The notes under the pieces are model-generated. The model did not search any database, had not been told where the DNA came from, and saw only the letters and a program-made list of their open reading frames with translations. Below are positions 25,068 through 33,248 of a stretch of DNA of 64,000 nucleotides, piece by piece. A program made the position numbers and the translations under genes. Where the stretch lies: NCBI RefSeq assembly GCF_001612985.1, contig NZ_BDBM01000027.1:62001-126000 (forward strand), read 5' to 3'. Within the stretch, counting starts at the first letter, position 1. Every line of letters starts with the position of its first letter. The stretch comes from Nocardia gamkensis NBRC 108242. GTDB taxonomy: Bacteria; Actinomycetota; Actinomycetes; Mycobacteriales; Mycobacteriaceae.

Positions 25068-26602
25068 CACAACCTCCGGATACCCAGGCGGCTGGGCCCG
25101 ACCCGTCGGCCGACAAACTGGACGCGGCCGTCTTCAAGGTCGCGGGCGTGGTCGTGCTCGGCGCGATCATGTCGATTCTCGACATCACCGTCGTCAGCGT
25201 CGCGATCCCGACCTTCCAGCGCGAGTTCGACACGAGCTACGCCATCGCGGCGTGGACGATGACCGGCTACACGCTCGCGCTGGCCACCGTGATCCCGCTG
25301 ACCGGGTGGGCGGCCGACCGCTTCGGCACCAAGCGGCTGTACATCATGGCTCTCACCTTCTTCGTGCTCGGCTCACTGCTGTGCAGCACGGCGTGGAACA
25401 TCGAATCGCTGATCGCCTTCCGCGTGATCCAGGGCTTGGGCGGCGGCATGCTGATGCCGCTGGGCATGACGATCATGACCCATGCCGCCGGTCCGCAGCG
25501 GGTCGGCAGGGTGATGGCGGTGCTCGGCGTGCCGATGCTGCTCGGCCCGATCGGCGGCCCGATCCTGGGCGGCTGGCTGATCGAGAACTTCAGCTGGCAC
25601 TGGATCTTCTTGATCAACCTGCCGATCGGCGTGGTCGCCTTGGCGCTCGCGATCATCTTGCTGCCCGGCGACAAGCCGGAGCCGTCGGAGTCGTTCGACT
25701 TCATCGGCATGCTGCTGGCCTCGCCCGGCCTCGCGCTGTTCCTGTTCGGCGTCTCCTCGATCCCGGGGGAGGGGACCGTGCTGGCGGCGAAGGTGCTGAT
25801 TCCGGCCGCCGTCGGCGCGCTGCTGATGGCCGCGTTCGTGTTCCACGCGCTGCGCACCGAGCACCCGCTGATCGATCTGCACCTGTTCCGCAACCGGTCG
25901 CTGACCTTCGCGGTGCTCACGATGGTGCTGTTCGCCATCGCGTTCTTCGGAGCGGGCCTGCTGCTGCCGACCTACCTGCAACAGGTGCGCGGCGAGTCGG
26001 CGCTGCAAGCCGGTCTGCTGATCGCGCCGCAGGGCATCGGCGCGATGCTCAGCATGCCGATCGCGGGCCGTTTCGTGGACAAGATCGGTCCGGGCAAGAT
26101 CGTGCTCGTCGGTATCACGCTGATCTCGATCGGGACGGCGTACTTCATCCAGCTCGACGCCGACAGCTCGTACCTCCCCATGATCGGCGCCCTGTTCGTG
26201 ATGGGCCTCGGCATGGGCTGCACCATGATGCCGATCATGACCGCGGCGATCCAGACCCTGACCCACCAGCAGGTGGCTCGCGGGTCGACCCTGATGAACA
26301 TCGTCAACCAGACCGCCGGTTCTATCGGCACGGCGACGATGTCGGTGGTGCTGACCAACCTGCTGAACAACCAGCCGCTCGCGCGTCCGGCGATCGCGTC
26401 GAACTTCGACCCCGGCCTGGCGAGCCAGCTTCCGCCGGGGGCCGTCGACACCGGTCTCCAGCAGGCCGCGGAAGCGTTCAGCCACACCTATGTGGTGGCG
26501 CTGGTGCTGATCGTGCTCACCTTGATCCCGGCATCCTTCCTGCCACGCACGAAGCCGAAGAACCCGGAGGCGGTCGACGCCGCCACGGTGGTACACGCCT
26601 AG
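25064..26602 (+). CDS. DHA2-family MFS exporter
   Basis: A 512-residue, 14-segment MFS protein. It has the DHA2 TM1 pattern MSILDITVVSVAIPTF, motif A GWAADRFGTKR, VIQGLGGGMLMPLG in TM4 and a motif-C segment with GPILGGWLIENFSWHWIF. It starts at a GTG overlapping the aldolase stop, so the two are translationally coupled, an unusual pairing that suggests export of a product or toxic intermediate. A strong perfect hairpin follows at 26610. Confidence 0.9.
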   Translation: MTQPPDTQAAGPDPSADKLDAAVFKVAGVVVLGAIMSILDITVVSVAIPTFQREFDTSYAIAAWTMTGYTLALATVIPLTGWAADRFGTKRLYIMALTFFVLGSLLCSTAWNIESLIAFRVIQGLGGGMLMPLGMTIMTHAAGPQRVGRVMAVLGVPMLLGPIGGPILGGWLIENFSWHWIFLINLPIGVVALALAIILLPGDKPEPSESFDFIGMLLASPGLALFLFGVSSIPGEGTVLAAKVLIPAAVGALLMAAFVFHALRTEHPLIDLHLFRNRSLTFAVLTMVLFAIAFFGAGLLLPTYLQQVRGESALQAGLLIAPQGIGAMLSMPIAGRFVDKIGPGKIVLVGITLISIGTAYFIQLDADSSYLPMIGALFVMGLGMGCTMMPIMTAAIQTLTHQQVARGSTLMNIVNQTAGSIGTATMSVVLTNLLNNQPLARPAIASNFDPGLASQLPPGAVDTGLQQAAEAFSHTYVVALVLIVLTLIPASFLPRTKPKNPEAVDAATVVHA

Positions 26603-26609
26603 GTGTACG

Positions 26610-26648
26610 CGTCCCGAGATCGCCTGTCAGTCAGGCGATCTCGGGACG
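26610..26648. terminator. Strong hairpin terminator
   Basis: A perfect 17-bp stem (26610-26626 with 26632-26648; core CCCGAGATCGCC) around the loop TCAGT. It begins 8 bases after the exporter stop and lies between convergent genes. Confidence 0.9.
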
Positions 26649-26806
26649 ATATGGGCCGGTTGCCGCCCGATCGCCCCGTGAATCCACGCCGGGGACGCGT
26701 TTGCGGCAGCCGGTCGAGGACGATCCGGACGACCGGCCCCCGCCATCTGATAGGCGAAGCGAATCCCGTCCGCTGCCGCTGCGTGCGGCACCGGTGTGCG
26801 TTCCGG

Positions 26807-27361
26807 TCACCGACGGCTTCGAAGGCCGTCGAACACGATCTCCGCGGCACGCCGCCACGACGGCGAGCCGGTGGTCTCCCCGAGCAGCGACAGCGCCCAC
26901 ACCAAGTTGACGACGTCCTCGTCGGTCGCGTCGGCGCGCAGCGCACCGTCTTCCCGGACGCGTGCGAGAACGGCGGACAGCTGCGACATTCCGCGGTGGC
27001 AGGCTTCCGCCAGCCGAGCCGCCGCGGGATGATCCCCGGTGAACGCCTCGAGCAACCCGCGATCGGCGGTCAGCCGGATGAGCAGGTCTTCCACGAATCC
27101 GGTGAAGGCCGTCCACGCGTCCGGCTCGGCCGCGGCACGGGCGGCGATCTCGTCCACGGCCGCCAGGCGTGGCGGCAGGAGGGCGTCGATCAACGTGTCG
27201 CGGGTCGGGAAATGGTTGTACAGCGTTCCGATGCTGACGCCCGCCCGCCGCGCGATCTCCTCCAGCGAGCCCTCGAGGCCCTGCTCGGTGAACACATCGG
27301 CCGCGTGCCGCAGCAATTTCTCGCGGTTGCGGGCGGCGTCCCGGCGCAGCGGTTTGGTCAC
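26807..27361 (-). CDS. TetR-family regulator
   Basis: A 184-residue TetR protein with the helix-turn-helix SLEEIARRAGVSIGTLYNHF at about 31-50. The C-terminal domain resembles the AcrR-like group with a terminal GETTGSPSWRRA. It starts at a GTG (27361). It is divergent from the SDR-like gene at 27446, and the 84 bases between hold a striking 52-base double operator. It should repress both genes; many TetR proteins next to SDRs respond to lipophilic ligands. Confidence 0.92.
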   Translation of the reverse strand: MTKPLRRDAARNREKLLRHAADVFTEQGLEGSLEEIARRAGVSIGTLYNHFPTRDTLIDALLPPRLAAVDEIAARAAAEPDAWTAFTGFVEDLLIRLTADRGLLEAFTGDHPAAARLAEACHRGMSQLSAVLARVREDGALRADATDEDVVNLVWALSLLGETTGSPSWRRAAEIVFDGLRSRR

Positions 27362-27378
27362 GCGGCCATTCTACAAAA

Positions 27379-27430
27379 CTGAGGGAAGCCTCGATTTCAT
27401 GCTACGGTCATAAATCGAGGGGGTCCTCAG
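27379..27430. promoter_or_regulatory. Paired TetR operator
   Basis: The left arm CTGAGGGAAGCCTCGATTT (27379-27397) and the right arm AAATCGAGGGGGTCCTCAG (27412-27430) are inverted copies matching at 15 of 19 positions. Each arm itself contains a small palindrome GAGG-N4-CCTC. Two dimers could therefore bind, flanking the central promoter element. Confidence 0.7.
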
Positions 27431-27445
27431 ATTCAAGGAGAGCGT

Positions 27446-28162
27446 ATGGCGCAGCAAGCGACCGCAGTGATCGTCGGCGTCGGGCCCGGCCTCGGGATGT
27501 CGATGGCCCGCCGTTTCGGCCGGGAAGGATTTCGCGTCGCGCTGGTCTCGCGCAGCGACGCAAGGCACGCGGCATATCTGGCCGACCTGGCGGCGCGCGG
27601 TATCGACGCCACCGCCCACGTCGCGGACGTCACCGATCGCCCGCGGCTCGGCGCGGTACTCGCCGACATCCGCCGCGACGGCCCTATCGGAATGGTCTAT
27701 TACGGGCCGGGGCCGACGCAGCAGCCGGTGCCGATCACCGATATCGACGCCGAGACGGCGCGATCGGCCTTCGAGTGGGTATGGCCTGCGGTGGACGTGG
27801 TGAGCGACGTGCTGCCCGGCATGCTCGAACGAGGGGACGGTGCGTTGCTCTTCGCCGGTGGCCTTTCCAGCGTCCGCCCCATGCCCATGCTCGGTCATCT
27901 CGCCCTCGCGACGGCCGCGCTGCGCAACTACGCGCTCACCCTCAACGCGGCCCTGGCCGGGCGCAACCTCTACGCGGGCACCCTCACCATCGGCGGTCTC
28001 GTCGAGCGCGGGGACATCCACGCCATGGTCACCGCCGACCCCGCGCGCTTCGGCAGCGCGGAAGGGCACACGCTCGATCCGGACCACTTGGCCGAGGCCG
28101 CGTGGAACATGTATCGCAGCCGCGACCGGGCCGAGGAGATCTTCGACGCCCTCGGCGGATGA
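27446..28162 (+). CDS. SDR-fold protein lacking the catalytic Tyr/Lys
   Basis: A 238-residue Rossmann protein. The N-terminal GVGPGLGMSMARRFG is the SDR-type nucleotide loop (GxxxGxG) and VALVSRSDAR follows beta-2. Ser in GGLSSV is present, but where SDRs have YxxxK the sequence reads MLGHLALATAALRNY, so both Tyr and Lys are missing. It may be a non-enzymatic NAD(P)-binding protein or use another mechanism. It has a strong AAGGAG ribosome site. It is probably controlled by the divergent TetR gene through the paired operator. It is convergent with the SRPBCC gene, 9 bases apart. Confidence 0.85.
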   Translation: MAQQATAVIVGVGPGLGMSMARRFGREGFRVALVSRSDARHAAYLADLAARGIDATAHVADVTDRPRLGAVLADIRRDGPIGMVYYGPGPTQQPVPITDIDAETARSAFEWVWPAVDVVSDVLPGMLERGDGALLFAGGLSSVRPMPMLGHLALATAALRNYALTLNAALAGRNLYAGTLTIGGLVERGDIHAMVTADPARFGSAEGHTLDPDHLAEAAWNMYRSRDRAEEIFDALGG

Positions 28163-28171
28163 CGGTCGGGC

Positions 28172-28603
28172 TCAGCCGTAGAGCGCGATGAAGCGGTCCA
28201 GGGAGCGCTCGATATCGCCTTTGACCGCGCGGGCCACACCGGATCCGATCGGACCGAACAGCGGCGCGCCGCCGAGTTCGATGTCGACGGTGACCTCCGA
28301 ACCTGAGCCTTTCGGCGCGACGAGCAGCTGCAGGCCCAGTTTGGTGCCGCCCTTGCCCGCGCCGCTCAGTTGCAGGCGGCGCGGGGGCTCGGCGGCGCGC
28401 ACCGTCCAGGTGACCCGATTGCGCAGGCCCTTCACCGAGGCGATGCCGACCAGTCGGGTGCCGACGGTCAACTCGGCGGGGACCTCACCGCGCCAGGCTT
28501 CGTGCATGGTCAGCCATTTGTCGAGTTCGGCGAGGTTGGAGGTGTGCGTCCAGGCCTCCTCCGGCGAGATCGGGACGTCGACCGAGACCTTCAGCTTTGC
28601 CAT
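28172..28603 (-). CDS. SRPBCC (START/polyketide-cyclase-fold) protein
   Basis: A 143-residue helix-grip protein started at the ATG at 28603 (MAKLKVSVDVPISPEEAW). PISPEEAWTHTSNLAELDKW is the usual first strand-helix of SRPBCC proteins. The family binds hydrophobic ligands in a deep cavity; the ligand cannot be told from sequence. Longer in-frame extension to 28801 runs into non-coding sequence. It stands alone and ends against the SDR-like gene. Confidence 0.85.
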   Translation of the reverse strand: MAKLKVSVDVPISPEEAWTHTSNLAELDKWLTMHEAWRGEVPAELTVGTRLVGIASVKGLRNRVTWTVRAAEPPRRLQLSGAGKGGTKLGLQLLVAPKGSGSEVTVDIELGGAPLFGPIGSGVARAVKGDIERSLDRFIALYG

Positions 28604-29166
28604 GGGCGCATGGTATCCGGCCGGTGGCCCACCCGGTCGAATTCGAACACCCGCCAATACGTTTGTGGACAGGCCGGTGAACACCCATTCCGCCTGCCGA
28701 GTTGGGCGCCCGGCCTGCGCGGCCGCTGCGCCGCCGGTGCCGTTTCCGGTGCTCATCCCGGGTGCGGGCCCGTACGCAGGGCGAACGTCCGCGGGTTGCA
28801 CCGCAGCCCAACATTATTGCGCAGCTATGTCGCGATCCCCGGCACGTATCGTCCCAGCTCCGGGAAAACGGAAAGTGTCGATGGGATCGGCAGAGACTTC
28901 GTTGGAATGCTGCTAATGTGCGTTTGGTCGGGTTCTGGTTACCGTTCGGATACGATCCGGGCGGTCGGCGATTGACGTGTAATCGCCTGTCCTGCGGGCA
29001 CTGTGCGGTAGGCACTCTCGGTGAGTGCCGGTGCCGTCGCGGGGTTCCGGTACTCCGACGCGGACCCCACCGACCGGTCCGTTCATGGTCGGCAGGCGAG
29101 GGAAGGCGAGCGAAGCAGGATGGCAGTGGGCCGATTCCTCGAGACCAGTCAACGACGAAAGAACTG
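28604..29166. other. Intergenic region upstream of the conservon
   Basis: About 560 bases between the SRPBCC start and the conservon sensor gene. No credible gene is present. It must contain the conservon promoter; TACGAT near 28950 could be a -10, but I cannot fix a -35. Confidence 0.35.
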
Positions 29167-30537
29167 ATGAATCAAGATATCGCCGTGGTGCTTTCATGGA
29201 TCCTCGCCGCCGCTTTGGTGATCGCCGTAGCGGGGGCGTTGTACGCAGTGCAGTATGCCAGGGCTCAACGGGCCAAGCTCGAGGCTGTGACCAGGGAACA
29301 GCGCGCGACGGAGGACACGCTCGAGCGGTTCGCCGCCACCACGCTGCCCGCGGTGGCCGAGTCGATCCGCCGGTTCGAGTCGCAGGTGCCCCCGGTCGAA
29401 GTCCAGGCGGGCATGGAGAATTCACGGCTCGCGCAGATCCTGCGGTGGATCTCCGAGCGGTACGCCGACGATCTGAGCCTGATGCGCTCGGAGACCAGGG
29501 ACCTGACCAACAACGAGGCGCAGCAGGCCATCAAGGCCGCCGAGGAGTCCGCGCGCACCGAGGTCGCCTCGGCGTCGCGCCAGGCGACCAGCGCCGCGGT
29601 GCGCTCGTTCGGTACCTCCGTGGTCAGTCTCGGCGCGGATGTCAGCCAGGTGGTGAGCGCCGCGCTGCGTGAGCATCGCGACGACGCGGTGTACGAAACC
29701 CTCACCCGCATCGACCACACCGTGCAGCAGATGATCCGTCAGGCGCAGTCCTATGTGATCGTCTGCGGTGGTCTGCCCGGCCGTCGCTGGCCCGCGCAGA
29801 CGCTGACCGACGTGGTCGGCGGCGCCATCGGCCGCGTCCGCGAATACCTGCGGGTGCGGCCCAACCAGCTCGATCGCGTCGTGATCAGCCGTGCGGTGGA
29901 ACCGCTCGTGCACACGCTGGCGACCCTGCTGGACAACGCGTTGCGGTACTCCCCGCCGACTTCCTACGTGGACGTCAACTTCCAAGAGGGCCATCACGGC
30001 GTCACCGTCATCATCGATGACGCGGGCGTGCGGATGAACGCCGAGCAGATGGAGGAGGCCCGCCAGGTGCTCGCGCACGAGCGGCCCGTCGACATCCACC
30101 AGCTCGGCCCGTCGCCGAAGGTCGGCTTCCCGGGTATCGCCGCGCTGGCCCGTCGCTACGGTTTCACCGTCTACATCGACGGCCCGAACGTCTACGGCGG
30201 CATGCGCGCGATGGTCTACATCCCGGAGTCGCTGCTGGTCACCCCGCAGAACGTCCAGGAGGTCGCGCCCGTGGCCGAGGCCAAACCGGAACCGGTGACG
30301 GTTCCCGCGCAGGACGCGCCGAGCGAGCAGCCCGGCGAGGACGAGCACTCGCTGACGGTGAGCGAGATCACCAGCGGCGGGTTACCCAAGCGACGACGCA
30401 GGACGGTCGCGCTCGCTCCGGTCGGGCCGCGCACCGAACCGGGCCTCGCTCGCCCCGAGATCGCAGCAGCTTGGCATACCGGCTCCAAGAGCGGCCGCGC
30501 CGCCGCATCTGATGACACGGAAGGGATGACATCCTGA
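29167..30537 (+). CDS. cvnA: Conservon sensor: membrane-anchored histidine-kinase-like ATPase
   Basis: A 456-residue protein that starts MNQDIAVVLSWILAA, with one N-terminal membrane helix at about 7-27 and then a long helical region. The GHKL ATPase domain lies at about 245-375: N-box LLDNALRYSPP, a G1-like IDDAGVRMN and a later GFPGIAALARRYG. No phospho-acceptor His box is visible, as expected for CvnA-type proteins. The C-terminal 90 residues are Pro/Glu-rich and end in a basic stretch. In conservons the CvnA-CvnD proteins form a membrane complex resembling a eukaryotic G-protein pathway. The stop and next start overlap in TGATG. Confidence 0.9.
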   Translation: MNQDIAVVLSWILAAALVIAVAGALYAVQYARAQRAKLEAVTREQRATEDTLERFAATTLPAVAESIRRFESQVPPVEVQAGMENSRLAQILRWISERYADDLSLMRSETRDLTNNEAQQAIKAAEESARTEVASASRQATSAAVRSFGTSVVSLGADVSQVVSAALREHRDDAVYETLTRIDHTVQQMIRQAQSYVIVCGGLPGRRWPAQTLTDVVGGAIGRVREYLRVRPNQLDRVVISRAVEPLVHTLATLLDNALRYSPPTSYVDVNFQEGHHGVTVIIDDAGVRMNAEQMEEARQVLAHERPVDIHQLGPSPKVGFPGIAALARRYGFTVYIDGPNVYGGMRAMVYIPESLLVTPQNVQEVAPVAEAKPEPVTVPAQDAPSEQPGEDEHSLTVSEITSGGLPKRRRRTVALAPVGPRTEPGLARPEIAAAWHTGSKSGRAAASDDTEGMTS

Positions 30538-30962
30538 TGGCCACACCCGTGACCGACAGCAGCAACAAACTGGGCTGGCTACTCGAAGATCTCAGCATCA
30601 CGGGTGTGCGGTTCGCGGTGTTGCTGTCCGACGACGGCCTGCGGATCGCGCACTCCACGGGGATCGCGCGCGACGAGGCGGAGCGCTTCGCCGCGGCGGC
30701 CTCCGGCCTGCGCTCGCTCGGCAAGGCGCTCGGCGAGTTCTGTGGCGATTCCGCGAATGGCGTCCGGCAGAACATAACCGAGTACGACCAGGGGATGATC
30801 CTCATCACCGCGGCGGGCGAGGGGGCGTTACTCGGCGTCGCGACCACCAACGAGATCGATGTGGGCCTCGTCGCCCACCGGATGAACGAGTTGGCCGGGC
30901 GGGTCGGCCGCGAGCTCGGCAGCCAGCCGCGTAGGCGCGTAGACGGCAGCGAAATGCCATGA
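30537..30962 (+). CDS. cvnB: Conservon roadblock/LC7 protein
   Basis: A 141-residue roadblock/LC7 domain protein (LGWLLEDLSITGVRFAVLLS at the start, then SDDGLRIAHSTGI, and a later IDVGLVAHRMNELAG). Roadblock proteins dimerise and act as partners or regulators of small GTPases, here the CvnD protein encoded three genes on. Its ATG overlaps the sensor stop by one base. Its TGA overlaps the ATG of a 26-codon ORF that fills the gap to cvnC. Confidence 0.93.
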   Translation: MATPVTDSSNKLGWLLEDLSITGVRFAVLLSDDGLRIAHSTGIARDEAERFAAAASGLRSLGKALGEFCGDSANGVRQNITEYDQGMILITAAGEGALLGVATTNEIDVGLVAHRMNELAGRVGRELGSQPRRRVDGSEMP

Positions 30963-31039
30963 TCGAGCGCAGCGAGCGAGTCAAAGGTACTGCGCCGCTG
31001 CGCATCACGGAGCCGAGCGAAAGCGAGGCGACGTCATGA
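30959..31039 (+). CDS. 26-codon bridging ORF between cvnB and cvnC
   Basis: An ATG at 30959 overlaps the cvnB stop (ATGA), and the TGA at 31037-31039 overlaps the cvnC start (ATGA). The peptide begins MIERSERVKGTAPLR and is very polar. The DNA is a repeat-like sequence (GAGCGCAGCGAGCGAG, later GCCGAGCGAAAGCGAGGCG) of a style common in intergenic elements of nocardioform genomes. It may be an inserted element that keeps ribosomes moving between the genes rather than a functional peptide. Confidence 0.45.
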   Translation: MIERSERVKGTAPLRITEPSESEATS

Positions 31040-31386
31040 GCAAGCCGCGGCGCGATCCGGACCTCGTCCGGGCCTATGTGCGCACCGGAGGGCGTACGCG
31101 TCCCACTCGCGAGCTGGACCTGGTTACTTTGGTCCTGACCGCCAAAGATCCACTGCCCGGAGCGTCGCCCGATGCGCGCCGGGTCATGGCCCTGTGCAGC
31201 CGTCGGGGTGCGCTGTCGATCGCCGAGATCGCGGCGTATCTCGACCTCCCGCCGTCCGTCGTGAAGATCGTCGCGTCCGATCTCATGGACGGCGGGCACC
31301 TGGTCACCCCCACCCCGGCCGAGTCCCTGCCGGAGATCGCTCTGCTGGAGGAGGTACTCAATGGGCTCCGTGCTCTCGCCGTCTGA
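31036..31386 (+). CDS. cvnC: Conservon DUF742 protein
   Basis: A 116-residue DUF742 protein: VRAYVRTGGRTRPTRELDLV at the start, a winged-helix-like middle (ALSIAEIAAYLDLPPSVVKI) and the closing LLEEVLNGLRAL. This is the standard third conservon component. Its 3' end overlaps the GTPase gene by 26 bases, so the two are tightly coupled. Confidence 0.93.
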   Translation: MSKPRRDPDLVRAYVRTGGRTRPTRELDLVTLVLTAKDPLPGASPDARRVMALCSRRGALSIAEIAAYLDLPPSVVKIVASDLMDGGHLVTPTPAESLPEIALLEEVLNGLRALAV

Positions 31387-31966
31387 TCGCGCCGTCGACT
31401 ACGTGCCGGAGACCGTGACCCGCTCGGTGAAACTGCTGGTGGCCGGCAATTTCGGCGTCGGCAAGACCACGTTCGTGAGCAGCGTCTCGGAGATCAAGCC
31501 GCTGCGCACCGAGGAGACCATCACCGAAGCCAGCGTCGGCGTGGACGACATGGCCGGACTGCCCGGCAAATCGCAGACCACGGTCGCGATGGACTTCGGC
31601 CGCATCACCCTGAGTCCCAAACTCGCGCTCTACCTGTTCGGCACTCCGGGCCAGCAGCGTTTCGTCCCCTTGTGGGAGGAGCTGGCCCGCGGTGCCCTCG
31701 GCGCGCTCGTGCTGGTGGACACCCGCCGCATCGAGAAGTCCGACGAGGTCCTCTCGGTGCTAGAGGAACGTGGCGTTCCCTATTCCGTGGCGGTCAATCA
31801 GTTCGAAGGCGCGCGGCCATACCCGTTGGAAGAGGTTCGCGATGCCCTCGACCTGGAACCCGGCACACCGCTGACGCTACTGGACGCGCGTGATCGAGGC
31901 ACGTGCCTGCGTTCACTGATCACGCTTGTCGAATTCTTGTTCCACCGTTTGGAGTCTCGCATTTGA
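31361..31966 (+). CDS. cvnD: Conservon GTPase
   Basis: A 201-residue GTPase of the MglA/CvnD type. The P-loop GNFGVGKT is at 29-36, the G3 element FGTPGQ at 93-98, and the G4 position reads NQFEG rather than NKxD, as is usual in this family. It ends FHRLESRI with a TGA that overlaps the TTG start of the first P450 (TTGA). It is expected to cycle between GDP and GTP under control of the roadblock and DUF742 partners. A remnant of this 3' end is found again before the third CYP157-like P450 gene. Confidence 0.95.
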   Translation: MGSVLSPSDRAVDYVPETVTRSVKLLVAGNFGVGKTTFVSSVSEIKPLRTEETITEASVGVDDMAGLPGKSQTTVAMDFGRITLSPKLALYLFGTPGQQRFVPLWEELARGALGALVLVDTRRIEKSDEVLSVLEERGVPYSVAVNQFEGARPYPLEEVRDALDLEPGTPLTLLDARDRGTCLRSLITLVEFLFHRLESRI

Positions 31967-33234
31967 CCACGCCACAGTCCTCGACCTACCCCCCACACCT
32001 AGCCACCGGCGCCTGCCCGGTCGCGCACGGATCGCCGATCGACGCCGACGGTCCCAGATTCCCGCTCTACGCGGAGGATTTCGCGGCCGACCCGCACGGG
32101 ACCTACCGGGAGATGCGCAGGCGCCATGGATCGCTGGTCCCGATCGAGCTGTCGCCCGGTGTGCCCGCCACGCTGGTGATCGGCTATCAGGAAGCCGTGC
32201 GGATCCTCAACGATCCCGAGCACTTCCCCGCCGATCCCCGCGTCTGGCAGAAGAACATCCCCGAGGACTCGCCGATCCGTCCGATGATGGAGTGGTATCC
32301 GAACGCCCTGCGCAACAGCGGCGCCGCGCACGCCCGCTACCGGGGCGCCTACACCACGAGCATCGATGCCATCGACCTGCACGAGGTGCACTCGATGGTC
32401 GAGCGCATCGCGATTCCGCTGATCAATACCTTCATCGAGGTCGGATCCGCTGATCTGGTGACACAGTACGCGTTCCCGCTCGTCTTCGAAGTGCTCAACC
32501 GGATCGTCGGCTGCTCGACGGAACTGGGTCAGCGGGTCGCCACCGGCATGGCGATGCTCTTCGACACCGTGGAGGCGGCCAAGGGGATGCAGATGCTCTC
32601 CGAGGCCTTGATGGAGTTGATCCATCAGCGCCGCGCGGAGCCGGGCGACGACGTCACGTCCGGGCTGGCGCATCACCCGGCCAATCTGAACGACGAGGAG
32701 ATGCTCTCCAACCTGATCAGCCTCTACGGCGCCGGAATCGAGCCGCAGCAGAACCTGATCACCAACACGCTGCTGCTGATGCTCACCGACGACCGTTTCG
32801 GCGGCGACGTCCTCGGCGGCAGCCTGTCGACGCGCGACGCGCTGGACGAGGTGTTGTTCAACGACCCGCCGATGGCGAACTTCTGCATCACCTATCCGCG
32901 CCAGCCCATCCTGATCGACAACACCTGGTTGCCCGCGCATCAGCCGGTCATGGTCAGCCTGGCCGCCTGCAACAACGACCCGGCGATCCGCGGCGGTGAC
33001 CGCACCGGCAACCGTTCGCACCTGGCGTGGGCGGTCGGACCGCATGCCTGCCCCGCGAAGTCGGTGGCATCGGTGGTCGTCCAAGAAGCCATCGACCAGC
33101 TGCTCGACGCGCTTCCCGAAATGCAGTTGGCCGTGCCCGCGGATCAAGTGGTCTGGCGGCCCGGCCCGTTCCACCGGGCGTTGGCGGCCTTGCCGGTCGT
33201 CTTCCCGAAGTCCCCTCCCTTGAACATGGTGTAA
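31963..33234 (+). CDS. CYP157-like cytochrome P450 without EXXR
   Basis: A 423-residue P450-fold protein started at a TTG that overlaps the GTPase stop, with GGAG 8 bases upstream. The haem-ligand cysteine is Cys363 in VGPHACPAKS, which lacks the usual Phe and final Gly of FGxGxHxCxG. The I-helix reads YGAGIEPQQN instead of AGxDTT, and the K-helix EXXR position is E296-V-L-F299. CYP157 proteins of Streptomyces conservons are known to lack EXXR, so this is a family trait and not decay. Whether it is catalytic or a haem-based sensor is open. It precedes a canonical P450 by 14 bases. Confidence 0.85.
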   Translation: MTTPQSSTYPPHLATGACPVAHGSPIDADGPRFPLYAEDFAADPHGTYREMRRRHGSLVPIELSPGVPATLVIGYQEAVRILNDPEHFPADPRVWQKNIPEDSPIRPMMEWYPNALRNSGAAHARYRGAYTTSIDAIDLHEVHSMVERIAIPLINTFIEVGSADLVTQYAFPLVFEVLNRIVGCSTELGQRVATGMAMLFDTVEAAKGMQMLSEALMELIHQRRAEPGDDVTSGLAHHPANLNDEEMLSNLISLYGAGIEPQQNLITNTLLLMLTDDRFGGDVLGGSLSTRDALDEVLFNDPPMANFCITYPRQPILIDNTWLPAHQPVMVSLAACNNDPAIRGGDRTGNRSHLAWAVGPHACPAKSVASVVVQEAIDQLLDALPEMQLAVPADQVVWRPGPFHRALAALPVVFPKSPPLNMV

Positions 33235-33248
33235 GGAGAAGCGTCCCG

